DNA of 64,000 nt, taken from assembly GCA_029834535.1 (NCBI GenBank), contig JAQMWT010000362.1:372001-436000 (forward strand), written 5' to 3'. Positions 17,432-27,234 of the stretch are shown one piece after another. This DNA is from Chrysophaeum taylorii (lineage: Eukaryota; Sar; Pelagophyceae; Pelagomonadales; Pelagomonadaceae). Each line of letters starts with the position of its first letter. The first letter of the stretch is position 1. Made by a program: the position numbers and the translations under genes. The notes under the pieces were generated by a model that was not told the DNA's origin, made no database searches, and saw nothing but the letters and a program-made list of their open reading frames with translations.

Positions 17432-18410
17432 TGTCCCTCGATTTAGGGTAAGGATCAGGTAGGCGCGAGAGTCAGGATCAGGTAGGCGCGAGAGCCAGAC
17501 AGTGATCCTCCAAGCCGTCTACGGCGACCTCGCAGACTATTTCCACGACCCGCGGCGGCTCTTTCAGCGCGCCATTCTCACGCCCCGTCGAAACGATGTT
17601 GTCGATGCTGACAACGCGCGCATGACCGCGGCCTTTTTTCCCCGGAGACGAGGCGTCGGAGTTCTTTTCGGCTGACTAGGCTGGGTCGGAAGACGACGCC
17701 TCGCTCTTTACAGTCGAGTTTTCAACTCCCTGACAACCAACGGCATGCTGACTTTGATCGCGAGCTTAATGTCTTCGCAACCTCGACCCGTCGCACGGCC
17801 ACTGCAACGGTACCAGATACATGATGGATCGTGTCGTTGTCACCGAGGCTCCTCCAACCTGTATCCCTTAAGGCCGGCCTACGCCAAACGATCAACAAGA
17901 GCCAGGGCCAGACGCCCCGCGAGGTCGGCGTCCTCTTTCCCAAGCCCGTCTTCTGCCACGTCCAGCTCTACGTGGCTCTCTGTCGATCGGCAACCCCGAG
18001 GATATCCTCTTCTGGGTCGACGACTCCACCCTACCCCACACGTGCTGCGCAATACCGATAAGCCCCCTCCCGGCGTCTACACGCGCACTATAAGTGAACT
18101 TACTGGGACCACGTGAACTTACTGGGGTTTGAGATAGGGACTAGGTGAACTGAGTGACCAGGTGAAACTGGGACCAGGTGAACATACTGGGGTCTTTAGA
18201 GTAAAGGGTTTTAGAGTAAACTCAAAGGTTGGCGGCGCGTGCGGATCAAAGCAGCTGAGATTGGCGGAGGCGAGAGCGACGAGCTCAAAGGAGTTGGTGT
18301 GAGCTAGGTGAACTTACTGACCAGGTGAACTTATATGAAACTTACTGGGACTAGGTGAACTTACTGGGGTTAGAGATTGGGACTAGGTGAACTTACTGGC
18401 CTGCACTTGT
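17432..18410 (+). mobile_element. Helitron remnant, copy 1 (PIF1-like helicase C-terminal region)
   Basis: The + strand encodes, in pieces over different frames, the C-terminal part of a Helitron PIF1-like helicase: AVYGDLADYFHDPRRLFQRA with AILTPRRNDVVDADNARM, then LRNLDPSHGHCNGTRYMMD, then TINKSQGQTPREVGVLFPKP and FCHVQLYVALCR. These match family text such as RAILAPRNDDVD, LLRNLDPSxGLCNGTRL, TINKSQGQT and GQLYVALSR. The reading is broken by frame changes and stops, so no intact protein remains. The last 300 bp are non-coding and contain repeated AGGTGAACTTACTGG units. The copy is almost identical to the one at 18784-19766. Confidence 0.85.
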
Positions 18411-18454
18411 GTTTGTCTGTTTGTTTGTTTGTTTGTTTGTTTGTCTGTCTGTTT
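18411..18454. repeat. (TTTG)n microsatellite between Helitron copy and R1b
   Basis: Runs of TTTG with some TCTG units join the end of Helitron copy 1 to the terminus of repeat R1b. A similar tract precedes Helitron copy 1. Confidence 0.8.
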
Positions 18455-18783
18455 GTCTTTAAATGTCGACTGCTAAGAGGGGGGGGTATGTGTGGGGAGC
18501 ATGAAGGATGTGGGTGGGTTTGTGGGGTAGGAGGGATGTGCCTGACGGGCGGAGATAAGTACGCGGGACCTAGTCGGGGTCATCGCCGAGGCGTGGGGCA
18601 GGCGAAGAGAGGACGGGCCCCGCCCGTAGGTCGTACGCATGCTGCCGCCGGACGTATGTGCGACGAAGGGTGACGTCCTGCTGGGATCGGGCGGCATGGG
18701 CGGGGTTCCCCGAGGCGGCGACATGGGTGAGGGCGGTGAGGGCACAGCGAGCCCGGCCTAATGCGTTGGCGATCCCCCACTCA
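18455..18783 (-). repeat. R1b, truncated copy of repeat family R1
   Basis: Nearly identical, in reverse orientation, to the last 325 bp of R1a (3583-3906). Its terminus is TGTCTTTAAATGTCGACTGC at 18454-18473. Like other short copies it keeps the same end and loses the other, as expected for 3'-anchored retroposons. It lies between the two Helitron copies. Confidence 0.8.
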
Positions 18784-19766
18784 TGTCCCTCGATTTAGGG
18801 TAAGGATCATGTAGGCGCGAGAGTAAGCATCAGGTTGGCGCGAGAGCCAGACAGTGATCCTCCAAGCCGTCTACGGCGACCTCGCAGACTATTTCCACGA
18901 CCCGCGGCGGCTCTTTCAGCGCGCCATTCTCACGCCCCGTCGAAACGATGTTGTCGATGCGGACAACGCGCGCATGACCGCGGCCTTTTTTTCCCGGAGA
19001 CGAGGCGTCGGAGTTCTTTTCGGCTGACTAGGTTGGGTCGGAAGACGACGCCTCGCTCTTTACAGTAGAGTTTTCAACTCCCTGACAACCAACGGCATAC
19101 TGACTTTGATCGCGAGCTTAATGTCTTCGCAACCTCGACCCGTCGCACGGCCACTGCAACGGTACCAGATACATGATCGATCGTGTCGTTGTCACCGAGG
19201 CTCCTCCGACCTGTATCCCTTGAGGCCCGCCGACGCCAAACGATCACCAAGAGCCAGGGCCAGACGCCCCGCGAGGTCGGCGTCCTCTTGGCGAAGCCCG
19301 TCTTCTGCCACGTCCAGCTCTACGTGGCTCTCTGTCGATCGGCAACCCCGAGGATATCCTCTTCTGGGTCGACGACTCCACCCTACCCAAACGTGCTGCG
19401 CAATACCGATAAGCCCCCTTTCCGGCGTCTACACGCGCACTATAGGTGAACTTACTGGGACCACGTGAACTTACTGGGGTTTGAGATTGGGATTAGGTGA
19501 GCTGAGTGACCAGGTGAACTTACTGGGGCCAGATGAACTTACTGGGGGTTTTAGAGTAAAGGGTTTTTAGAGTAAACTCAAAGGTTGGCGGCGCGTGCGG
19601 ATCAAAGCAGCTTAGTTTGGCGGAGGCGAGAGCGACGAGCTCAAAGGAGTTGGTGTGAGCTAGGTGAACTTACTGACCAGGTGAACTTATACGAAACTTA
19701 CTGGGACCAGGTGAGCTTACTGGGGTTAGAGATTGGGACTAGGTGAGCTTACTGGCCTGCACTTGT
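18784..19766 (+). mobile_element. Helitron remnant, copy 2 (PIF1-like helicase C-terminal region)
   Basis: Direct repeat of 17432-18410 over its full length with few differences, starting from the shared TGTCCCTCGATTTAGGG and ending ACTGGCCTGCACTTGT. It carries the same helicase pieces and the same AGGTGAACTTACTGG-rich tail. The high identity implies a recent segmental duplication or gene conversion of an already broken element. It ends 76 bp upstream of the MATE start codon. Confidence 0.85.
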
Positions 19767-19841
19767 TTTATTCTATTCATCCACGATGCCTCGCGCTTTA
19801 TTATTAGATTTCCCCCGATCCGACCCGAAGATCGCGCCATA

Positions 19842-21338
19842 ATGCAGCGCCTCAAGGGCTTTGTCTCGGCCGCGTGGCGGCGACGCGGCTACTCGGCGCT
19901 CCCGGCATCCCAGCAGCAGTCCCTGGACTCGAAGATTCTGGGGATCGCCTTGCCGAGCCTCGTAGCCCTCTCTCTGGACCCTGTGCTCCAGGCCGTCGAC
20001 ACGGCGTTCGTCGGCCAACTCGCGTCGACCGAGGGACTCGCCGCGCTCGGCGTCTCGACGTCGGCCTTCGCGCTGGTCTTTTCCTCGACGAACTTTTTCT
20101 CCAATACGGCAACGCCGCTTGTCGCCGAGCGAAAAGACGCCGTGCTCGCGCGTCGCATCTGCGTCGTCGGGCTCGTGCTCGGCTGCGCGTTGTGCGTCGG
20201 GCTAGAGGCGTTCGCACCGTGGCTCGTCCGGCGCGTCGGCGGTCTCAACGAGGGGACCGCGGCCCTCGCGGCCTCCGCGTCCTTCGCGAGACTCCGCGCG
20301 CTGTCGGCGCCCGCCGTCGTCGCGGCGAACGCGCTCAACGGCTGCCTCCGTGGCCTCGGCGACGCCGTGAGTCCGCTCAACGCCGCCGTTCTCGCCGCCT
20401 GCCTAAACTTTGCCCTCGACTGCGCTCTCGTCCCGAGGTTTGGCGCGAACGGAGCGGCCGTCGCGACGGTCGCGGCCGAGACGGCCGCCGCCTTGTTCCT
20501 CGCCGCCGTCTTCGCGCGCGTAGACGTGCCCAAGGCGCCCTCGTCAGAAGAAGAGCAGGCCTCCAGCAGCAGCAGCAGCAGCAGCAGCCTCGGGTCGTTC
20601 GCGGCGTTTTCCGCGCTCACCCTGAGTCGCACGCTGTCGCTGCAGCTGTTTTTGGTTGCCACCACAAATCACGTCGGCGCGCTCGCCGGCGCGGACGCGC
20701 TTGCCGCCAACCACATCCTCCGATCGCTTTACGTGCTTCTGAGTTTCGCGACGGACGCCCTCGCCATCGCCGCGCAACAACTCGTCGCCTCGGCGCAGAC
20801 GCAGGAGGAGAAGGACGTCGTCGCGTCGCGGCTCCTGCTGTGGGGGCTTGGCGTCGGCATCGCCTTCGCGCTCGCTCTCTTCTTGTTGGCCGACCCCCTC
20901 GTCTACGCGCTTGACGCGGACCCCCGGGTCCGCGCTCTCGCCGCCCCCCTCGTCCGCGATCTCCTCGCCCCCCTCCAGGTTCTGAGCAGCCTGGTGTTTG
21001 TGGGCGACGGGATTCTCCAGGGATCGCAGGCCTTTGCGTTCGAGGCTGTCGCCATGGCGGTGTCGGCGAGCCTCGCCGCCGCCGCACTGAGCCTCCCGGT
21101 GGTCGCCGCCGATCCATACGACGTCGACCGCGCTTCTCTCGCGCTCGACGCGGCGTGGCGCGCCGTCTGCGTCCTCCAGTCCTCTCGCGCCGCCACATTT
21201 GCTTTCTGGTGGTGGTGGTGCCGCCGCCGCCGCCGCCAGGAGTCGTCGACCGACGACCTCTCGGAGCTGCCAGCTGACTCGCCAACAACCAATCACAACG
21301 CCGGCGGCGACGATGATAATGCACCGCGTGTCTCCTAA
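19842..21338 (+). CDS. MATE-family multidrug/toxin efflux transporter
   Basis: 498 residues from the ATG at 19842 (MQRLKGFVSAAW); an upstream in-frame ATG at 19743 falls inside the Helitron copy and is rejected. The MATE/DinF fold is visible: ILGIALPSLVALSLDPVLQAVDTAFVGQL (helices 1-2 with the VDTAFVG motif), ANALNGCLRGLGDA, and a second half with ANHILRSLYVLLSFATDALAIAAQQLV. About twelve hydrophobic segments are present. It is a cation-coupled exporter of organic compounds; DinF-like members of algae are often plastid-located, but the N-terminus here does not settle this. A Ser run lies between the halves. The short C-terminal tail is Trp/Arg-rich then acidic. Confidence 0.85.
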   Translation: MQRLKGFVSAAWRRRGYSALPASQQQSLDSKILGIALPSLVALSLDPVLQAVDTAFVGQLASTEGLAALGVSTSAFALVFSSTNFFSNTATPLVAERKDAVLARRICVVGLVLGCALCVGLEAFAPWLVRRVGGLNEGTAALAASASFARLRALSAPAVVAANALNGCLRGLGDAVSPLNAAVLAACLNFALDCALVPRFGANGAAVATVAAETAAALFLAAVFARVDVPKAPSSEEEQASSSSSSSSSLGSFAAFSALTLSRTLSLQLFLVATTNHVGALAGADALAANHILRSLYVLLSFATDALAIAAQQLVASAQTQEEKDVVASRLLLWGLGVGIAFALALFLLADPLVYALDADPRVRALAAPLVRDLLAPLQVLSSLVFVGDGILQGSQAFAFEAVAMAVSASLAAAALSLPVVAADPYDVDRASLALDAAWRAVCVLQSSRAATFAFWWWWCRRRRRQESSTDDLSELPADSPTTNHNAGGDDDNAPRVS

Positions 21339-21670
21339 CGCGAGTTGCCCGTAGAATGAATGATAACACCGTCGACGGCCCCCCTCCTCCTCCTCCGAAT
21401 GCGGACGGAGGGATTGGCCGCCACGGCGGTGGTCGTGTTGTTCCCTAGCGCGGGGGCCAAGTTACTAATACTACTACTACTAGCGGAAGGGTGGGATGCA
21501 AGAGTGTGGAGTAAAAGGAGGAAAGGGCGACCGCGCGAGACGGGAGGAGCAGTCATCAGGCGTGGTCCACACAACAACAGCAAGAAGAAGAGCGGGATAT
21601 ATGTGGTTTTCAGTTCGTGTCTCCCCGGCGATTTCTCGCTCGCTCGCCGGCACGTGTAAGAGAGGTAAGC
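21339..21670. other. Convergent 3'-3' spacer
   Basis: This 332-bp spacer between the MATE and RanBP1 genes contains a short (TAC)n stretch near 21465-21482. I see no gene in it. Confidence 0.55.
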
Positions 21671-22423
21671 TCATTTTGGCTCGTCCTGCTTTCCTCCTTC
21701 GTCTTGTGTTTTGAGGGATGCGAGGGCCTCGGCGGCCTTGTCGGCCTCGGGGTCGGCGGGGCCGTCCTCGCCGGCGAGGAGCTTCTTCATGGTTTCTTGG
21801 GCGTCGACGAACGCCTCTTTAAACTTGGACGCGTTCTCGGCCGTCCCGAAGCGAATCGCAAAGACCTCCTCCACCAAATCGCCCTCGCTAAAGTCGTAGG
21901 CCGACCAGACCCAGGACCGGTCGTTCCCCACGTTGGGCTGGAGGACGATGCGAGGGTCGACGACGTGATTCGCGATCACTTTCATCGTCTTCTCTTGCCG
22001 CATCAAAGCCCGTATCTTCTCGCTCTCGCGGTGCTTGAGCAACTTGAACTCGCCCACGCCCCTCTCGATCCACTCCTTTTTTCCCGAGCCCTTGTTGAGC
22101 ATCGTCTCGGTGTACCGGAAGAGCTTCGCCCGCATCTTGAAAACGACCTCTTCGTCCTCCTCGTGCGTCTTTACCTCCACCTCATCCAGCTGCACGACCG
22201 GCGTAAACTCGGCGGTCGACTCGGCCTCGGGCACCTCCCCTCCCTCCTGCTCCTCCTCCGTCGATTCCCCGAACTTGGTCACACCCGTCGACCCGAACGG
22301 AGCTTGCTTCGGCTCCTCGCCTGTCGCCCCTACGGAAAACGACCCCGCCTTCCCGAACCCCTCGGCGGCGCTCCCGAACGTCAACGGCTTCTCGCCATCC
22401 GCCGTGCTCCCGAAGGTCGCCAT
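21671..22423 (-). CDS. RANBP1: Ran-binding protein 1 (RanBD) with FG-type N-terminus
   Basis: 250 residues. The RanBD spans about residues 75-215: PVVQLDEVEVKTHEEDEEVVF, RAKLFRYTETMLNKGSGKKEW, KERGVGEFKLL-type text (ERGVGEFKLLKH), RALMRQEKTMKVIANHVV, and WVWSAYDFSEGD followed by EVFAIRFGTAENASKFKEAF. RanBP1 binds Ran-GTP and, with RanGAP, drives GTP hydrolysis when transport complexes leave the nucleus. The first ~70 residues carry scattered FG dipeptides (ATFGSTADG, LTFGSAAEGFG, APFGSTG), as in nucleoporin-type RanBD proteins such as Nup2/Nup50 but shorter. RanGAP lies 19 kb away in this window. Confidence 0.9.
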   Translation of the reverse strand: MATFGSTADGEKPLTFGSAAEGFGKAGSFSVGATGEEPKQAPFGSTGVTKFGESTEEEQEGGEVPEAESTAEFTPVVQLDEVEVKTHEEDEEVVFKMRAKLFRYTETMLNKGSGKKEWIERGVGEFKLLKHRESEKIRALMRQEKTMKVIANHVVDPRIVLQPNVGNDRSWVWSAYDFSEGDLVEEVFAIRFGTAENASKFKEAFVDAQETMKKLLAGEDGPADPEADKAAEALASLKTQDEGGKQDEPK

Positions 22424-24640
22424 CGTTTAATCTGCTTTGTGGTCGCGCAGCCTCCAGCGAGCTTCGCGGAAGGACTCACTCACTCTGCCCGTTGACTCGC
22501 GACCGTTTGTTTTAAAACGGTTCGAAATAATGTTTTGTACAGTGTAATGTTCTCGCGCTGTCGCCGGGGGGTCACACACTCTCTAAGTGGCTCTTCCCTC
22601 TGTCCGTGGAATGGAAGCAAGAAACATCGGCACTGACAGGAAAATTCGGTCTGTTCATAGCCTCCCCTCATGTCAACCCGAAGAAGCACTCTATGCATCA
22701 TCGTGCGGAGCCCCAGGTCGACAGAAAACTAGCGCCAAGGGCATGGGGGATTGCTGTGGCATGACGTGGCTTCCTGTCCTCAACGCCTCTCGGGAGGGCA
22801 GGGTTCACGAGCAGAAAAACACTCCAACCACGCTTAAGTCGTCGGTCGAATCTTGGTTCGTGGCCGTCACCCGGACTCGTTGGTGGCCGGATCCCGACGC
22901 TCCTCTGAGGCTGCTGCGCTGGGACCGTGTCGACGTGCAGGATCGGAGACATCGAGGGTGCTCCATCGCTCACCACGGAGCTTTTCGATGTGGGCTAGGT
23001 GGCTTGACGTCGCTCTTTCGAACCGACGACAAGGGCGACGATGCGATCTGATTGCCCCTGGTGCCAAAGCTGTCGTCGGTTGAATAAGTCATGGCCCGGA
23101 CTCGACGAAGAGCTGAAGTCGACCCTGGACTTGGCGGACTCGGCGGCGGCGAGGACCGCATTATCAAGGAGCAGAAACGGAGGCGGCTGCTACTCTTTAC
23201 GGACGAGGGCGAGCTGGCGCCACGCGTTGGAAAAAGCTGTGAGAAGGAGTGCATAGCGCGATTGCGCGGGTTGAGTCACGACGAGCTCATCGCGTACCGC
23301 GAGCACGCTTTGTACTGGGCGCACGCCGTGGGAAAGCCGACCGTGCACCCCGAGTGCGGTGCGTCGAGACCGCGAGCGGTGCGTCGAGCGCACAGGGAAT
23401 AACCGCAGACCGGTGCAAAGCGCACCCGAGCCGCGCCTCCGCTCACTGAAGAGAACAGCGCGAAAGAGCCGCGGGTGGGGAGCGTTGACCACCGCAGTTT
23501 GTCCACGGCGCGCACGGCAGCACGTTGCGACGGCTCCTGGACCGGCGACGGGCGGGCTGCTGCCCTAGCAGCGCCAGAGGCGGTCACGCAGCCGGGTCAG
23601 ACTCGCGCGCGCGCTCGAAAGCCGGAGGGCTCGGCGGACGGAGCAGACCCCGCGTGGAGCTTCGTCAACCCGTCGCGGGTTTGAGCGACACGACAAGCGG
23701 AGGGTCGCAAGGAGGGCTTAAACGGTCGGGAGGTTTGCCGGATCCGGGTTTCCACTTCCGGAGTGAAAGTGATCTACGCTCCCGCCCTTCTAGAGGAAGT
23801 ACTTTTTGCCTCTTCTCCCCGACATCAAGTTATCTCTTTCCCTCAGATGGGCCGCAACAGCTGCGTTGACTTCCCTCGGCATGACTTCATCCCCGACGTT
23901 CGAACCACGTCGACCAAGCTGAATGCCGGCGGCTCGTGGCGGGTGCTGTCTTTCGCATCCTTCGGCGTGGGAGCCGGAAAGGGCGCGTAGTCGAGTGGGC
24001 CACCACATTGCAGTCCCACCCCGACGAGCTGGGTAAGCACTTTGCTTCGCTCGAGGCCTTTCCGAGGCAAGCGGCAGCTCGGGACGAATTCGCCCTTCGC
24101 CGGCAACAACGTGATATCAAGTCTCCGTCGTCGCCAGGACCCCGCGAGGTCCACCGAGGGCTTGGCAACCCCAAGGACGCCGCACGGACGCCACATTACG
24201 TACACATGCAGCTTCTGCCGCTCTGACAGCGTCGCATATTCACTAAATCCTCCTTGCGTACAGGCTTCACTTCAAAACGCAAGACTTACTGATTTGCAGT
24301 GAACACGTCACCCAACGTGGCGATCGTAAATCTTTGGTGAAGTGAACGCCTGGTAATCACGTTCTTCGTAAACGCTGCGCGCGCCGGTCCCCGCCGCCCC
24401 GCCAATTCTCGTGCCCGCCGTCCGCTACTGTATAGGTCTGGTGCACTTTAGTCTCATTCGCGTTTTGAGGCAAAGGAGGAGCTAGTTGCTCGTCCACTTT
24501 TCTTGGGTTAGTTTCCCATCAGCATTGACGCCTCAACCGACTCGTTCTTGAGCTCTTCCTTCTGTTCCGCCGGTGCCTCTTCCTCCTCCTCCTCCTCATC
24601 GACAACCTCCTTCACCTCTAGGTGCTGCCGCTCCACCACG
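22424..24640. other. Gene-poor block with eroded coding pieces
   Basis: No intact gene is supported. Protein-like pieces include a + stretch at 23091-23402 (LLLFTDEGELAPRVGKS and GLSHDELIAYREHALYW), a + stretch near 24030-24150 (HFASLEAFPRQAAARDEFAL) and an acidic minus-strand stretch near 24530-24640 (EVVDEEEEEEEAPAEQKEEL). None matches a family I know. Base composition is less GC-rich than the gene blocks. The block looks like repeat-associated DNA holding old gene or element remains. Confidence 0.45.
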
Positions 24641-24784
24641 TCTCTCTAATTGAGAGCGGGGCAGCCTCGGTGAATGAGTGTGAAGTGGGTCTGAAGTGAA
24701 GTAAAGTGAAATGATGCGAAGTGAAATTTGAAGAATTGAGTGAGGCGTCCGTGCGAGCGAGGGCTTAGTGAAAGAAAATACAAC

Positions 24785-24995
24785 GCTTTCTTGATCGTCG
24801 ACTGATTAGAAGGGGGAACGTGAGCACGCAGGGCGTTCAGTGGCAGGGGCGGGTTGTGCGGTAACGCAAATGGTGCCTGGAGGGCAGAAGGACCTCGAGG
24901 TCCAGTCGGGGTCATCGACGAGCCGCGGGGCAGGCCAAGAAAGGAGGTGCCTCGCCCGAAGGTCGTACGCATGCCGCCGCCGGATGTATGTTTGT
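24785..24995 (-). repeat. R1d, diverged R1-like repeat
   Basis: The stretch shares the R1 order: GTCGACTGATTAGAAGGGGG, then CCAGTCGGGGTCATCG, GGTCGTACGCATGCCGCC and GCCGGATGTATG, each close to R1b but with many differences. It is an older copy of the same family in the same orientation as R1b. Confidence 0.55.
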
Positions 24996-25151
24996 GCGAA
25001 AGTGCGTGGTTAGCTCTAGTGACTTTTTCTTCTGCTTACGAACCCCGCTCTAGGACCATCACTCTCCCCGGGCTGACTGAACCGAGCCTCTCCTTCTCGT
25101 GGTACTAAGTCTTGTTGTTAACCTCATCAGTGAAGACTACAGGCAGCGGCC

Positions 25152-25483
25152 GGTCACTACGAATAACTAACTAACTAACTTCAGACCTCTCCCGAGCATG
25201 GGAGCCAGGCCGGACCGACAGGTGCCAGTCCGGAATCACGGGCCTGTAGACGAGGAGTGCCGAAAGGTCGGTCGGCGGAGAGTGACCATCAAGCTTGTCG
25301 CCATGCGACGAGGAGACCGCGATGTGACTGACAACCAACTCGTCGATAACCTTCCGTCTTCGCCCCCTGGCCATACCCCGTCCCACTGCGAACGTTCCGG
25401 TTGCCAACCGGCCCGCCCGGGAGGCGAATAGGTGCCAACCTACGCCGGGAGGGCGGATGCCCTCGCAGGTCACTACGAATAAC
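25152..25483 (-). mobile_element. SINE-like repeat, full copy B with 16-bp target duplication
   Basis: The 300-bp element (25168-25467) is flanked by perfect 16-bp direct repeats GGTCACTACGAATAAC at 25152-25167 and 25468-25483. On the minus strand it begins TGCGAGGGCATCCGCCCTC (a hairpin), contains further stem-loops and ends in CTCCCATGCTCGGGAG followed by TTAG units. Direct repeats of this length and a short tandem tail indicate LINE-driven retroposition. No clear tRNA-type A and B boxes are seen, so promoter origin is open. It matches 63706-63986 closely. Confidence 0.85.
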
Positions 25484-26700
25484 ATTATTTTATTGAGGGA
25501 CGCCGCTCACAGCCCCCGCGCGAAAAGAATACCCCAACAGGCCCCCTGCCCTTTCCGAGGCAGCTAGTGCTCCGGTCTGTGAGAGTTTCGACGGCCTGTG
25601 GCTTGACGGCCCGGGGTCCTACAAACCAAAAACAACGCGGCATGTCCGCGGCCATGTACACGAAAAAAGCGAGAAGGCGGCGTAGTTAGAGGGCGGCAGA
25701 CGCGCCACTAGGTCGAGAGAGGTCCGGTGGTAATAAGGACGTCGACAGGGGCAACGCGAAAGTCGAGGTCCACGATCTAGTTGGCAAGAATTGGCCTGTG
25801 GTGGCTGCCACCGTCGCCGTCGTCCTCGTCGTCGTCGTCATCAACAGCAGCGGCACCACCGTCATCGTCAGTATCGTCAGCGGCCGCGTCGCGCTCCTCC
25901 ACGCGCTTTTCCTCTTGCAAGGCCGCTTCATAAGGTCACGAGGCAGTCAGGAGACGCGCGTAAAGTAGGTCCCTCGCAGCCTGGCTTTTGGGAGCGCTCC
26001 TCCGCGCGTTGGCTGGCGCTGGGCATTGGCATCCCGAGCTTGGGTAGCCCCCTGGGCTCTGCGCTTCCCCAGATGTTCGACAGCTTAGCCGAACCGTGGC
26101 CGTCGGTTACCTTGACCCTGGACACGTCGGTCTCGAGAGTAGGCTTCGTAACCGGCATGATACCGACCTCCTCGGGATCGACTTCGCGCGAGGAATGTAT
26201 GCGATGTTGGCCTGAGCCTACTCGAGCTTGGCCTTGAAGCAGTCGACGCAGTCCTTCGCAACGCCCGCGGGCGACATGATGGTCAGGTCAGACTCCTGCT
26301 TATTCCTTCCCGAATGCATCACGAACTTGAGTTCTCCTCGACCTCCGTCAGCAGCCACTCGTCCCGACGCACAGCTCTACGTCCTCAAGGAACAACGCTT
26401 TCCCTCTGAGCCGATCATCGAGCTGCCGCCACGAGATCCATTCGTCCAACTCAGGGTTCTTGGACAAGCATTTCCTCGCTCCGAAGCTTTCCTCCCGGCA
26501 GTATTTCAAGACGGCCGCAAAAACCTGTTGCTGCTTCCGCTTCTCGGCAGCAACGGCATCCGCCGTGGCCTTGTCGCAGGACCCCCGCTTATTGGGTGCG
26601 TCCTTCGGCGCCCGGCACTTCCGCCGCGCCAACTTGGGTGTGGGGCCCGGGTTTTTTTTCGGCAAAGTGCCTCGGGCCGGTTGACGGCAGGCGGGCGACA
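25484..26700. other. Gene-poor block with eroded coding pieces
   Basis: Minus-strand pieces are most protein-like: an acidic segment near 25780-25930 (EEKRVEERDAAADDTDDDGG) and a Lys/Arg/Cys-rich segment within 26348-26690 (KQQQVFAAVLKYCREESFGA, then NPELDEWISWRQLDDRLRG). These may be parts of one decayed gene of unknown family. No intact frame is supported. Confidence 0.4.
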
Positions 26701-26702
26701 CG

Positions 26703-27105
26703 TGTGTCTTTAAATGTCGACTGCTAAGACACGTGCCCACAAACCCACCCACATCCTTCATGCTCCCCACACACACCCCCCTCTTAGCAGTCGACATTTA
26801 AAGACACGTGTGTCTCTAAAAGGTCGACTAAGAGGGGGGTCTGTGTGTGGCGCACGAAGGATGTGTGGTTTGAGGGGTAGGAGGGGTGTGCCTGACGGGC
26901 GTAGATAGGTATGCGGGACCTAGTCGGGGTCATCGCCGAGTCCGTGGGGCAGGCGAAGAGAGGATGGGCCCCGCCCGTAGGTCGTACGCATGCTGCCCAC
27001 CGGACGTATGTGCGACGAAAGGCGACGTCCTGCTGGGATCGGGCGGCCTGGGTGGGGTTCCCCGAGGCGGCGACATGGGCGAGGGCGGTGAGGGCAGAGC
27101 GTCGA
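26703..27105. repeat. R1c, three R1 ends joined head-to-head and tail-to-tail
   Basis: An R1 terminus (CTTTAAATGTCGACTGC at 26709) is followed within 30 bp by a ~70-bp R1 piece in opposite orientation ending CAGTCGACATTTAAAGAC near 26805, then a third, diverged terminus (GGTCGACTAAGAGGGGGG near 26822) leading into about 280 bp of R1 body similar to R1b. CACGTG motifs lie at the junctions. The arrangement forms an imperfect palindrome and suggests repeated insertion or template switching at the same terminus. It ends about 130 bp upstream of the heme oxygenase ATG. Confidence 0.7.
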
Positions 27106-27234
27106 TCGACTAAGCGGGAGTCGAATGGAGGGTGCGTGTTGCTTTCGGTAACCGGCCGCCTGTACCGCCATACATCTACATCGTCATCAAAAGTTCATGA
27201 AAGCTGTCATCACATCACGTGTTCTCTCTCAATC

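Noticed and set aside
19743-19841. N-terminal extension of the MATE transporter
   Set aside because: It begins inside the Helitron copy.
25171-25485. 104-residue minus-strand frame shared with 63766-63972
   Set aside because: The shared reading comes from copies of the same SINE-like repeat; frame conservation follows from DNA identity, not coding constraint.
26911-27234. N-terminal extension of heme oxygenase
   Set aside because: It lies in repeat R1c and encodes repeat-derived text; the conserved protein starts at the ATG at 27235.
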